Assembly (NCBI GenBank): GCA_001657385.1
Contig: LYSZ01000013.1
Span: 62,001 to 126,000 of the forward strand
DNA: 64,000 bases
From: Parvularcula sp. BBD 1991-13
GTDB lineage: Bacteria > Pseudomonadota > Alphaproteobacteria > Caulobacterales > Parvularculaceae
Reading direction: 5' to 3'
Part shown: one piece after another, positions 51,266-60,504 of the stretch
Layout of the letters: the number at the start of each line of letters is the position of its first letter
Position numbering within the stretch: the first letter of the stretch is position 1
Notes under the pieces: generated by a model
The model's database searches: none
Seen by the model: the letters and a program-made list of their open reading frames with translations, nothing else
Told to the model about the DNA's origin: nothing
Made by a program: the position numbers and the translations under genes

Positions 51266-54200
51266 GTGCGGGCACAGTCTGACGAAATCGTAACCGGGGG
51301 CCGTGTTCGGCGGCGATTGTATCTGTGCGCCGCAATGGGCGCGCTTGCCGTTCACGGCGGGCCCGCCGGCGCCGCGCCGGCGGTGTTTTTCAGCGAAGAT
51401 CTCGCCGAGGGAGAGACCCGGTTTATCGATGTCGTGAACGCCGCCGATTCCGGCGCGCAGATCTTCTCGTACGATTTTGACGCGTCCACCCCGTCGAATT
51501 TTTCGGTGACGCAAGGCGCAACGACGGTCTATGTCCGCTCGTTCCGGGCCGGGACGCCGGCGGTCTATAATTCAAACGGCTTTCAAAGCTGGAGCGTCAG
51601 CTATTCTGGCGGTTTCGACACTGTGATCGACGCCGGTTACACGCTGGAGTTTTTCGCCGACAGCGGCTTTACGACTCCGTTCGCCGTCAATTCCGTCGCG
51701 CTTTATACGGACGACTGGGGAACGTGCTGTACGACGAGCAACGTCACGCCTGCCGGAACCGCCGACGGCTCGGCGATGTATATGGTGTTCGACCAGGATC
51801 AGGCGAGCGAGAGCATCAACTTCGTCGGCAATATCACCACGCCCATTCCGAGTACGACGCATTTCGTCGCCGCGATCGACGACACCGACAGTTTTTCATC
51901 GCTCACGCTTGCGCCCAACGGCGCCGGCGAGGCGTTCGGCGCCGGCGGGCGGCTGCTGTTTTCCCTGGTGCCGATCGGCTCGGTCCCGGCCGGCTCCTCG
52001 TTCATCGAGGTCGGCGACGTCACGCCGGATATCGATGCGGGCGGTCCCTATACGACGGCCGAGTTGAACGCCGGCGGCGTGAACCCGGTGTTCACCGGCG
52101 GCGTGTTGCAGCTTGCCGGGGCCGGCGCCGTCACGCCCGATTTCACGGTGACGGCGTCGAACGGATCGATCGACACGAACGGGTTCGACGCCGAGTTCAG
52201 CGGCGCGATCTCCGGCGCCGGTTTCCTGACGAAAACCGGAACCGGCGTTTTGACCCTGAGCGGCGTGAATACGCATGCCGGCGGCATCGTGATCAACGCA
52301 GGGGCGCTGGCCGTCGGCGACGACGCCGCGCTTGGCGCCGGGCCGCTGGAGATCGGCGCAGGGACGTTTCGGGCGACGGGCGATATGTCCACGGACAACG
52401 ACATCGTCGTCAGCGCCATGACGAGCACGGTGGACACCCGCGAGCACGACCTCACCCTGACGGGATCGTTGAGCGGTTCGGGCCGGCTTTCGAAAACCGG
52501 GACGGGCGTTTTGACCCTGAGCGGGACGAACAGCCATGACGGCGGCGTACGGATCGAGGAAGGCGTTCTCGCCGCCGGGGCGGACGCCGCGCTCGGCGCG
52601 GGCGCGGTGGACATCGGCGCCGGCGCTTTTCGGGCGCTAGGCAGTTTCTCCACGGACAATGCCTTCGTTTTCAGCGACGACGCCAGCGCCGTCGACACCG
52701 GCGCGCATGACCTGACCCTGACCGGGCCGTTGAGCGGTTCGGGCCGGCTCACGAAAACCGGTACGGGCGTTTTGACCCTGACCGGCGCGAACGCCCATGG
52801 CGGCGTGCGGATCGAGGAAGGCGTGCTCGCCGCCGGCGGCGACGCGGCCCTGGGCGCGGGGGCGGTGGAAATCGGCGGCGGCGTCTTCCGGGCGACAAAC
52901 AGTTTCATCACGGACAACGCCTTCACCGTCTCCGGCCCGTCCGGCGTCATCGACACCCAGGACGGCGTGCTGGCGCTGGCGGGCGGGCTCGGCGGCGCGG
53001 GCGGCCTCGTCAAGCGGGGAAGCGGCGTGTTGCAGCTTGCCGGCATGAACGCTCTGTCCGGCGACATCACCATCATGCAGGGCGCGCTCGCGGTGACGTC
53101 GGGCGGTCTCAGCGCCCGCGACATCATCATTATGCAAGGGGCGTCGCTTTTCGGCGCGGGGCGGATCGAGGCCGGCGTTCAGGTGCTGTCCGGCGGCGCC
53201 CTGTCCCCCGGCGCCTCGCCCGGCGTTTTGACCGTCGCCGGCGATCTCGCGCTTTCCGACGGCGCCCTGTTCGTGGTCGAAATCGACGGCGCGACGCCGG
53301 GCGCCGGCGCGGGCAACCATGATCAGGTGGTTCTTCAGGGCGCGGACAGCGTCTTTACCGCCGCCGGCGCGGTCGCGCCGGTCCTTCGCGGCATTACCGG
53401 AGACGCGACCAACATGTTCGCTCCCCAGCTTGGCGAGCGTTTCACCATCGTCGAGGCGGAAGGGGGGGTCGCCGATACGTTCGACGCCGTTCTTCAGCCC
53501 ACAGAGGGCCTGGCGGGCAATCTGCGGTTCGAGGTCGTCTACAACCCCAATTCCATTGACCTGATCGTCGCGCCGCAATTCTACAGCGTCACGATCGCGG
53601 ACGGCGCGCGCGGCAATGCGCGGCGGGTCGCGGGCCATCTCGATGCGATCCGCACGCCGATGGGCGCCGGACCGACCGAGGCGGCGACCGCGCTTTTTGC
53701 CGACCTGACGGTGTTGTCCCCGGTCGCTCTGTCCGCCGCGCTGCAGGACCTTTCCGGCGAGGTCCATGCCAGCGGCCTGTCGGCGGCGCGGCGCGGATCG
53801 AGGGTCGTGCGCGACGGCCTGATCTTCGACGGCGCCGGCAGACGGGTCGGAAGCGGCGCGTGTGCGGCCGCGTCCCCTGCGGACGGCGTTGCGGGCGCCG
53901 CGCCATCCGCATGCGCGGAGCGCGACGGGCGGCAAGCCTGGATCGAAGTCTTCAACGTGAAGGAAACCATCGATCCGGACGGGATCGCCGCCGGTTATGA
54001 CAGCCAGCATTTCGCGGTGCAGGCCGGGTTCAACGCCGTCGCCGTCGGCGACGCGCGGATCGACCTGGCCGGCGGGTATTCCCGCGGCGATTTCGAAAAC
54101 GCCGGCGCCGGGGACGGGTTCGTCGAAACCTGGACGGGTGCGGTGCGCGGGGCGACCCGGCTCGGGCCGGTCACGGCGGAGGCGGCCATCGGCGGCACCT

Positions 54201-54745
54201 ACGCCCGGATCGAGTCGCGGCGGAGCAACTCGCTTCTCTCCGCAGGCGGCAACGAAAGCGATTCCCAGGCCTATCTGGTCCATGTCGATGCGGTATTCAG
54301 CTATCCGACGGCGATCGGCGAGACGTTCGTGGCGACGCCGTTTGTCGGGGTGCATGGCGAATGGATCAGCGCCGACGACTTCACCGAAGCAGGACCGGCC
54401 GCAACCGCGCTTTACGTGGAGAATGTCGATATGACCACGGGCCGCACCCGGCTTGGCTCGGCCTTCGCGAAGCGGTTTTCGGTTTTCGGCAAGTCTTCCG
54501 ACGCCTCGCTGCGCGCGGCCTGGCAGCGGGAAATCAACGGCGCGTCCCTGTCGCGCGATGCGCTGCTGCATGGCGTGTCGTGGGAGACGCGCAGCGCCGA
54601 CGCCGGCGTCAACCGCGCCGAGTTGAGCGCGCTGTGGCGCGTGAACATCACGTCGACGCTGAGCGCCGGCCTCGAGTATCGCGGCGAGTACAACAGCAAC
54701 GTGCGCAGCCATGAAGGCGTGCTCGGGCTCAACGTGCTCTGGTAA
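51266..54745 (+). CDS. Type V autotransporter with repeat passenger
   Basis: A 1159-residue surface protein. Signal peptide RRRLYLCAAMGALAVHGGP, then an N-terminal region of about 260 residues with Cys-Cys (DDWGTCCTTSN), then a beta-helix passenger with ~87-residue repeats (DLTLTGSLSGSGRL, KTGTGVLTLSG, EEGVLAAGADAALGAGAV), period 261 bp at 52231, 52492 and 52753. A C-terminal beta-barrel of ~270 residues begins near residue 889 and ends VLGLNVLW. GTG 51266 is chosen for its GGAGG at 51256-51260; TTG 51206 has none. Adhesion or surface structure is likely; no protease triad seen. Confidence 0.92.
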   Translation: MRAQSDEIVTGGRVRRRLYLCAAMGALAVHGGPAGAAPAVFFSEDLAEGETRFIDVVNAADSGAQIFSYDFDASTPSNFSVTQGATTVYVRSFRAGTPAVYNSNGFQSWSVSYSGGFDTVIDAGYTLEFFADSGFTTPFAVNSVALYTDDWGTCCTTSNVTPAGTADGSAMYMVFDQDQASESINFVGNITTPIPSTTHFVAAIDDTDSFSSLTLAPNGAGEAFGAGGRLLFSLVPIGSVPAGSSFIEVGDVTPDIDAGGPYTTAELNAGGVNPVFTGGVLQLAGAGAVTPDFTVTASNGSIDTNGFDAEFSGAISGAGFLTKTGTGVLTLSGVNTHAGGIVINAGALAVGDDAALGAGPLEIGAGTFRATGDMSTDNDIVVSAMTSTVDTREHDLTLTGSLSGSGRLSKTGTGVLTLSGTNSHDGGVRIEEGVLAAGADAALGAGAVDIGAGAFRALGSFSTDNAFVFSDDASAVDTGAHDLTLTGPLSGSGRLTKTGTGVLTLTGANAHGGVRIEEGVLAAGGDAALGAGAVEIGGGVFRATNSFITDNAFTVSGPSGVIDTQDGVLALAGGLGGAGGLVKRGSGVLQLAGMNALSGDITIMQGALAVTSGGLSARDIIIMQGASLFGAGRIEAGVQVLSGGALSPGASPGVLTVAGDLALSDGALFVVEIDGATPGAGAGNHDQVVLQGADSVFTAAGAVAPVLRGITGDATNMFAPQLGERFTIVEAEGGVADTFDAVLQPTEGLAGNLRFEVVYNPNSIDLIVAPQFYSVTIADGARGNARRVAGHLDAIRTPMGAGPTEAATALFADLTVLSPVALSAALQDLSGEVHASGLSAARRGSRVVRDGLIFDGAGRRVGSGACAAASPADGVAGAAPSACAERDGRQAWIEVFNVKETIDPDGIAAGYDSQHFAVQAGFNAVAVGDARIDLAGGYSRGDFENAGAGDGFVETWTGAVRGATRLGPVTAEAAIGGTYARIESRRSNSLLSAGGNESDSQAYLVHVDAVFSYPTAIGETFVATPFVGVHGEWISADDFTEAGPAATALYVENVDMTTGRTRLGSAFAKRFSVFGKSSDASLRAAWQREINGASLSRDALLHGVSWETRSADAGVNRAELSALWRVNITSTLSAGLEYRGEYNSNVRSHEGVLGLNVLW

Positions 54746-54838
54746 GGGCGCGCGCCGCCCTCTTGCGCGCCCATTGCGCGCCCCATATTGCGCCGACCGT
54801 TTGCGCCAACGGATCGACCGGCGCGAACGCCCTTCGGG

Positions 54839-54867
54839 ACGCCCGTCGCGGGAGACGGGCGTTCTTT
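54839..54867. terminator. Strong hairpin terminator after the autotransporter
   Basis: Stem acgcccgtc (54839-54847) and gacgggcgt (54854-54862), 6-nt loop, followed by tcttt. Positioned between convergent autotransporter and diguanylate cyclase genes, so it may serve both. Confidence 0.75.
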
Positions 54868-54893
54868 AAGAGGGCGCACTTTAAGAGGGTATT
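54864..54893. repeat. 15-bp tandem duplication after the terminator
   Basis: ctttaagagggcgca (54864-54878) followed by ctttaagagggtatt (54879-54893). Overlaps the T-tail of the preceding terminator. Function unknown. Confidence 0.7.
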
Positions 54894-54937
54894 TGGGGGA
54901 CCGGCGCAGGGCGCCCGGTGCTTTCCATACGGATAGG

Positions 54938-55966
54938 CTACGCGGAAACGACGCAGTCGCGGCCGGCGTTCTTCGCCGCGTAGAGCGCGTCGTCGGCATC
55001 CTGAATCAGCGCCTCGATGGACCCGGCGTTGGCGAACTCGGCGACGCCGAACGACATGGTGATGCGGCCGAGGTCGGTATTGGTGTTCTTGTTGACAAGC
55101 CGCCGATTGCTGACGGCGATGCGGATCTTGTCGGCAAGGGTCATGGCGTTGTGCAGCGCCGTATTGGGCAGGACCACGGCGAATTCCTCCCCGCCGTAAC
55201 GGGCGACGAGGTCCTGTCCCTTGACGTTGTCCTTCAACACGCTGGCCACCAGCTTGATCACCTGGTCGCCGATCTGGTGGCCCCATGTGTCGTTGAACGC
55301 TTTAAAATGGTCGATGTCGGATATGATCAGCGACAGGGGCGCGTTTTCGCTGTGCGCCTGGGCCGCGAATTCCTTGATCGCCGCGTCGAAGAAGCGCCGG
55401 TTTCTGAGCTGGGTGAGAAAATCCGTGTTCGCGTCAATCGCGATCGCCTCGATCGAGCTTTGCAATGTGTTGATCTTCTCCGCCGCGTCGTGGAGGTTGC
55501 GCTCCAGCTCGGCGTTGCGCGTAATCGCCTTGTGGGCGGTTTCCACCAGCGAGGCCAGCAGGCGCCGCGCCGTCGTTTCCGGATCGTCGTTCGCCTGGGC
55601 CTGTTGCGCCGCGTCGTCAAGATCCTGGCGGAACTCCGTCGCCGACAGGCCGAAGCGCTGGGTCAGGTCCTTCAGCGCGTTCGTCTCGCTCAGAAGTTGC
55701 GTGGCGAAATGCTCGATGTCGGAAGACGGCGTGTTCGAACGAAAATAGCGCCCGTGAATGCTTTTCAGGAAAGCTTCGTTGACGCGCTTCCTGACGCCCA
55801 GCTCGTGCTCGATTTCGGTGGACAGGTTCTTGTTGTTTTTTCCGAGGTGGGAAAACCATACTTCATAGTAAGGAGGAAACGGAGGGATTGACATGCTGTT
55901 CAATTCCCGCACCGCCAATTGCCCGATATGATGAGCCTCTTCTGGCCTCTTAACAGTCTCGCTCAT
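54938..55966 (-). CDS. GGDEF-domain diguanylate cyclase
   Basis: A 342-residue cyclic-di-GMP synthase. The N-terminal ~170 residues are helical with a coiled coil (AITRNAELERNLHDAAEKIN) and no membrane span. The GGDEF domain starts at DANTDFLTQLRNRRFFD, with metal residue in IISDIDHFKAFNDTWG and catalytic ARYGGEEFAVVLP near residue 255. The inhibitory I-site RxxD upstream reads KGQD, so product inhibition is probably weakened. Start ATG 55966 has AGGGGAG upstream. A soluble N-terminal sensor domain controls it; the ligand is unknown. Confidence 0.92.
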   Translation of the reverse strand: MSETVKRPEEAHHIGQLAVRELNSMSIPPFPPYYEVWFSHLGKNNKNLSTEIEHELGVRKRVNEAFLKSIHGRYFRSNTPSSDIEHFATQLLSETNALKDLTQRFGLSATEFRQDLDDAAQQAQANDDPETTARRLLASLVETAHKAITRNAELERNLHDAAEKINTLQSSIEAIAIDANTDFLTQLRNRRFFDAAIKEFAAQAHSENAPLSLIISDIDHFKAFNDTWGHQIGDQVIKLVASVLKDNVKGQDLVARYGGEEFAVVLPNTALHNAMTLADKIRIAVSNRRLVNKNTNTDLGRITMSFGVAEFANAGSIEALIQDADDALYAAKNAGRDCVVSA

Positions 55967-56026
55967 TATACTCCCCTGGACGCATATTCAGCGGCCGCCG
56001 CCGATAGGATGAATCTGGACGAAATC

Positions 56027-56032
56027 ATTATA
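56027..56032 (-). promoter_or_regulatory. -10-like box for the diguanylate cyclase gene
   Basis: On the minus strand TATAAT reads at 56032-56027, about 61 bp upstream of the diguanylate cyclase start, in an A+T-rich pocket. A matching -35 is not clear. The 139-bp gap (55967-56105) holds nothing else recognisable. Confidence 0.35.
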
Positions 56033-56105
56033 TATTGAGTTAAGCGGCGCGGCGCCCGCGTCGCGCGCCGACCATAACAATTTCGTCAGGGTGGTGAATG
56101 CGCCC

Positions 56106-56528
56106 TTAACGTCGTCGCGCGCGCGCCGACAGGGTCAGCTCGCGGCTCGTTTCCTCCGCGTCGTTGCGGCGTTTACGGTCTTCTGTTTGCGCTGTTTTGA
56201 CAAGGCGCTGCGCGGCCATTTCCCGTTGCAGCGCGGTGCGCACGAGGGCGCCCTGCTGGTGTTTTTCGTTTTCGATGGCTTCGCCGTCCCGGCGCCTGCG
56301 CCGCGCATCGTCATAAAGCCGACCGGCGCATGCGGCCGCGTGACGCATGGTTTCCGCGCAGACCGCCGCGCCGGCGCCGGCGAGCGTTTCTCCGGCGTCG
56401 CGGCGGAGCGCCTCGGCGTCGTCGAACGCCGCGCGCTGGCGCTTCATCAGCGCCGCATAGCCGGATTTTTCGATCTGGGTTTTCACCTCCATCAGTCCGA
56501 GCAGCGTTGCAGCGGTCTTTTTCTTCAT
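56106..56528 (-). CDS. Coiled-coil protein after flhB, FliJ-like
   Basis: A 140-residue highly charged, helical protein (KTQIEKSGYAALMKRQ, RLYDDARRRRRDGEAIENEK, QREMAAQRLVKTAQTEDRKR). No domain is recognised with confidence, but length and composition resemble FliJ/YscO, the export ATPase central stalk. ATG 56528 overlaps the flhB stop by 4 bp (ATGA), so it is the last gene of the export operon. No other fliJ is seen next to fliI within the window, although fliI's 3' side lies beyond its end. Confidence 0.55.
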   Translation of the reverse strand: MKKKTAATLLGLMEVKTQIEKSGYAALMKRQRAAFDDAEALRRDAGETLAGAGAAVCAETMRHAAACAGRLYDDARRRRRDGEAIENEKHQQGALVRTALQREMAAQRLVKTAQTEDRKRRNDAEETSRELTLSARARRR

Positions 56529-57619
56529 GAGGCGCCTTCCACGCGCCATTTCTTGCGCATTTCTTCTGCATAATGAATGGCCGCGGCGACGGCGGCGTAA
56601 TGCTCCTTGCGGATCTCTTCGCCGATGTCCACCATGGCGTGAATCGAGCGCGCCGTGGGCGGGTCGCGGCGAATCGGGACGCCGGCGAGGGCGGCCGCCT
56701 CGCGGATGCGCGCGGCCACGGCGTCGACGCCCTTGGCGATGCAAATCGGCGCGGCGTCGCGCTCGCGGTCCCATTTCAGGGCGACGGCGTAATGGGTCGG
56801 GTTGACGAGCACGATGTCGGCCTTCGGCACGTCGTTCATCATGCGGTTGGTGGCTATCTCTTCCGCCCGTTTGCGCCGCTCGCGTTTCACATGCGGGTCG
56901 CCGTCTGTGTCCTTGCTTTCTTCCTTGAGTTCCTGGTGCGTCATTTTCAGGCGGTTGCGGTGCTGAAAATGCTGCCAGGGCATGTCGATGGCGGCGACGC
57001 CCACGGCCGCGATGGTGACGAGGCCGCAGAAAAACGTCGCCTCACGGAAGATCAGCGGCATCACCGCACTCGCCGGCAGGGCGGCGTAGGACGGCAGGTC
57101 CGCAAACCGGTCTTTATAGGCGAAGGCGAGGATTGCAAGGACGGCCGAGAGTTTCGCCGCGCTTTTCAGGAACTCGACGATCCCGTTCCAGCCAAATTTC
57201 TTTTTTGCGTTGTCGATGATCGACAGTCGGGAGAGTTTCGGCTTGATTTTCGACGGCGCAAACGCGACCGCCTGCTGTCCCATGATCGAGACGACGACGC
57301 CTGCAATGAGCATGGCGAAAATTGGCGCGACGGCAGCGGCGATCCCCCCGCCCAGCCGCAGCATGAAGGCGGGGTCTCCGGACCAGAGCAGGCGCGTCGC
57401 CATATCGTCCGGATGCGCCAGGAACTGCGTCATGATGGTCATGAGCCGCATCGCGACCCAGCCCGAGATCGTCACCAGCATGACGAAAAAAGCAAGATAG
57501 GTCGCCGCCGAGGTGGCTTCGGTGGAATAAGCGACATCGCCCTGTTCGCGGGATTTGCGCAGTTTCTGCTGCGTCGGCTCGTGCGATTTTTCGCCGGAAT
57601 CCGAATTCTGGTCGCTCAT
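56525..57619 (-). CDS. flhB: Flagellar export switch protein
   Basis: A 364-residue export-gate protein. Four hydrophobic segments in residues ~30-215, then a cytoplasmic domain with the autocleavage site in IVLVNPTHYAVALKW (NPTH near residue 272). Cleavage there switches export from rod/hook to filament substrates. N-terminal KSHEPTQQKLRKSREQGDVA is the canonical FlhB start. ATG 57619 has GGAG upstream and overlaps fliR by 4 bp. Confidence 0.97.
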   Translation of the reverse strand: MSDQNSDSGEKSHEPTQQKLRKSREQGDVAYSTEATSAATYLAFFVMLVTISGWVAMRLMTIMTQFLAHPDDMATRLLWSGDPAFMLRLGGGIAAAVAPIFAMLIAGVVVSIMGQQAVAFAPSKIKPKLSRLSIIDNAKKKFGWNGIVEFLKSAAKLSAVLAILAFAYKDRFADLPSYAALPASAVMPLIFREATFFCGLVTIAAVGVAAIDMPWQHFQHRNRLKMTHQELKEESKDTDGDPHVKRERRKRAEEIATNRMMNDVPKADIVLVNPTHYAVALKWDRERDAAPICIAKGVDAVAARIREAAALAGVPIRRDPPTARSIHAMVDIGEEIRKEHYAAVAAAIHYAEEMRKKWRVEGAS

Positions 57620-58404
57620 CGGCCGGCTCCGGCAAGCGTGGCGAGCGTTTCCTGCAGCATGTCGAGCCAGACGCCGAGGATGACCGGCGCGGCGATGGCG
57701 AGGAGGACGAGCCCGGCGAAGGTGACGGCGGGAATGCCGACAAAGGCGACCATAAGCTGCGGCATGGCGCGGTTGGCCGCGCCGATGGCCAGATTGTAGA
57801 TGAAGCCGACGATAACGAACGGCATCGCCAGGGAGAAGGCCATGGCGAACGCTGCGGCGGCGCGCGCCGCCGCCCATTCGCCAGCATCATCCGTACCAGG
57901 AAAGACACCGAAAGGCATGATCTCAAAGGAGGCGATCAGTACCCGAACGACCTCGAAATGGAGACCGGAGGAAACCGCGAGCACGACGCCGGCCATCATC
58001 AACACGGTCGCGATGGGCGATTCCGGCTGATCGCCCATGCTGGGGCCGAAAAGCTGCGCCAGCGACAGCGTCTGGCTGGCGATCGCGCCGGCGGTCTGCA
58101 ACGCGAAAACGGCGATGCGGATCGAAAACCCGATCAGCGCCCCCGACACCGATTCCGCGGCGATCATCAGCACCGCCCCCGAAACGGTCGCCGGGGGACG
58201 GGGGCCGTCGACGAGCACGGCGGGGATCAGGATCAGCGTCAGCGCCATCGCCGCGCCGAGGCGCACGCGCATGGGGACGACCCGCTCGCCGATGCCCGGC
58301 AGGAAGAACGCCAGCGCCGACATCCGCGTGAACAGCGCGGCGACGAGGGCGACGGCGGGAAAATTGTCCCGCCCGAAGCCGGTGAGGAGGGAGAACGCTT
58401 CCAT
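57616..58404 (-). CDS. fliR: Flagellar export-gate protein
   Basis: A 262-residue membrane component of the flagellar type III export gate. About six hydrophobic segments, including FPAVALVAALFTRMSALAFF, LGAAMALTLILIPAVLV, FSIRIAVFALQTAGAIAS, QTLSLAQLFGPSMG and FVIVGFIYNLAIGAANRAMP. Same order flhA-fliR-flhB as in Caulobacter and other alphaproteobacteria. Overlaps flhB (ATGA). Confidence 0.96.
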   Translation of the reverse strand: MEAFSLLTGFGRDNFPAVALVAALFTRMSALAFFLPGIGERVVPMRVRLGAAMALTLILIPAVLVDGPRPPATVSGAVLMIAAESVSGALIGFSIRIAVFALQTAGAIASQTLSLAQLFGPSMGDQPESPIATVLMMAGVVLAVSSGLHFEVVRVLIASFEIMPFGVFPGTDDAGEWAAARAAAAFAMAFSLAMPFVIVGFIYNLAIGAANRAMPQLMVAFVGIPAVTFAGLVLLAIAAPVILGVWLDMLQETLATLAGAGR

Positions 58405-58416
58405 CGCCGCGCGCCC

Positions 58417-60498
58417 TCAAGCGACGCCAAGAATGGCGGGCTGTTCTGACGGATCGATCTCCTCATAGGCGATCACGGCGTTGCGGATGCCTTTCGCGGC
58501 GAGCACGGTGGTCAGGAAGCGGCGGCGTTTCGCGCTGGTGACGATCGCCGGAAAGGCGCCGGCGGAGACCGCTTTCGCCACCTTGTCGCGGATCGCCGTG
58601 GCGAGACGGTTGAACTCCGAGGGCGGCAGCGCGATGTCGGCGGCGCCGTTGCCGTGGTCGCGCTCGTTCTGCGCGAACAGCTCCTCCCATTCCGGCCCGA
58701 GCTGGATCAGCGGCAGCTTTCCGTCGGTGTCGCGCAGGCGGGAGATGAACTGGAAACCGATCCGCTGGCGGACATATTCGGCGATCTGCTCCGGCGAGGT
58801 GAGGGCCGTGCGACCCTCCGCGATCGCTTCAAGGATCACCGGCAGGTTGCGGATGGAAACCTTCTCCTCCAGAAGGAGGCGGAACACCGCCTGCACGAGG
58901 TCGTGCGGGGTCTTGTCGTTGATGAATTCCGACAGCATCTTGCGGTTGGCCTCGGCCCGGGCGGGATCGGAGGTGGCGACGAATTCGTCGAGAATGCGGC
59001 GCAGGGCGCGGCGCGTCATCAGGCGGCCGAAATTGGACTTGATGACCTCCAGGAGATGGGTTGCGGCGACCTCCGCGGGCTCCACCACCGGCAGGCCCAT
59101 CATCACCGCCTCCTCCTGCTGGCCGGCGTCGATCCAGCGCGCCGCCGCGCCGAATACAGGCTCCTTGACGTCCCTGCCCGGAATGTCGAACGGCGTGTCG
59201 TCCCGCGTCAGGACGAGAACGCATTTGGGGTCGATCCGGCTGCGCGCCACCTCAACGCCGTGGATCCGGATGACGTATTCGTTCTCCGGCAGGGCGGTGT
59301 TGTCGGTCAGGCGGATCGGCGGCACGATGAAACCGAACTCGGCGGCGACATATTTCCTGATCTTGATGATGCGCTTGTCGAGGCCGGCTTCGGCGTCCAT
59401 GCAGGTCGGAATGATGTTCGGCGCGAATTCCACATGGATTTCGTCGAGGCTGAGCACGTCGCCGAGAGATTCCTCTTTCGGCGCCTCGCTTTCCTCGGCC
59501 GGCGCCAGCGCTTCGGCCTTTTCCTTCTCCGCCGCGCGCTGATAGGCGAAATAGGACACCGCGCCGAGGATCACCGCGCCTGCCATGAAGGGCGGGAAGG
59601 GCATGCCCGGAAACAGCGCGAAAACGCCGAGCATCGCCGCCACCGTGGCGATGGCCGCCGGGTATTCCGCCAGCTGATCGAATAGCGCGCGGTCCGTCGG
59701 TCCCAGGACGCCGCCCTTAGACAGGAGGAGCGCCGCGGCGATGGAGATGATCACCGCCGGGATCTGCGAGACGAGGCCGTCGCCGACGGTCAGGATCGAG
59801 TAGGTCTCGATCGCCTGGCCGAAGGAGAGGTTGTGAACGCCGACGCCGAGGGCCAGGCCGACAATGAGGTTCATCAGGGTGATCAGCAGGCCGGCGATGG
59901 CGTCGCCCTTGACGAATTTCGACGCGCCGTCGAGGGAGCCGAAAAACGTCGTCTCCTCCTGTTCAAGCTTCCTGCGGGCCTTGGCTTCCTCGTGATTGAT
60001 CGCGCCGGCGGCGATATCGCTGTCGATGGCGAGCTGCTTGCCGGGCATGCCGTCAAGGGCGAAACGCGCCCCGACCTCGGCCATCCGGCCCGCGCCCTTG
60101 GTGATGACGAGAAAATTGACGATCAGCAGTACGGTGAAGATCACGAGGCCGAGAAATACGTTCCCCCCCATGATGAACATCGCAAACCCCTGAATGACGC
60201 CGCCGGCCGCGTCCGTGCCGGTGTGCCCTTCGCCGATGATCAGTTTGGTGGAGGAAACGTTGAGCGACAGCCGCAACAGAAGCGAGCCGAGAAGGATCGT
60301 CGGAAAGGACGAGAAATCGAGCGGGCGTTCGATGAACAGCGTGATCGTGAAGATCAGGATCGCCATGGCGAAGGAGACGGTCAGGCCGACATCCAGCATC
60401 CATGCCGGCGCCGGCAGGATCATCATGACGATGATCGCCATCAGGGCGATGGCGAGCAGCACGGTCGGCTGGAAAATGTTGCGGTTGCTGGCGGCCAC
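58417..60498 (-). CDS. flhA: Flagellar export apparatus protein
   Basis: A 693-residue export-gate protein. Eight N-terminal membrane spans, with family motifs VLLRLSLNVSSTKLIIGEGH-like SLLLRLSLNVSSTKLI near residue 90, GNVFLGLVIFTVLLIVNFLV and ARFALDGMPGKQLAIDSDIA near 150. The cytoplasmic nonameric domain begins around 350 (SLDEIHVEFAPNIIPTCM). Starts at GTG 60498 and lies 6 bp from the transglycosylase gene. Confidence 0.97.
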   Translation of the reverse strand: MAASNRNIFQPTVLLAIALMAIIVMMILPAPAWMLDVGLTVSFAMAILIFTITLFIERPLDFSSFPTILLGSLLLRLSLNVSSTKLIIGEGHTGTDAAGGVIQGFAMFIMGGNVFLGLVIFTVLLIVNFLVITKGAGRMAEVGARFALDGMPGKQLAIDSDIAAGAINHEEAKARRKLEQEETTFFGSLDGASKFVKGDAIAGLLITLMNLIVGLALGVGVHNLSFGQAIETYSILTVGDGLVSQIPAVIISIAAALLLSKGGVLGPTDRALFDQLAEYPAAIATVAAMLGVFALFPGMPFPPFMAGAVILGAVSYFAYQRAAEKEKAEALAPAEESEAPKEESLGDVLSLDEIHVEFAPNIIPTCMDAEAGLDKRIIKIRKYVAAEFGFIVPPIRLTDNTALPENEYVIRIHGVEVARSRIDPKCVLVLTRDDTPFDIPGRDVKEPVFGAAARWIDAGQQEEAVMMGLPVVEPAEVAATHLLEVIKSNFGRLMTRRALRRILDEFVATSDPARAEANRKMLSEFINDKTPHDLVQAVFRLLLEEKVSIRNLPVILEAIAEGRTALTSPEQIAEYVRQRIGFQFISRLRDTDGKLPLIQLGPEWEELFAQNERDHGNGAADIALPPSEFNRLATAIRDKVAKAVSAGAFPAIVTSAKRRRFLTTVLAAKGIRNAVIAYEEIDPSEQPAILGVA

Positions 60499-60504
60499 GG
60501 TCGC

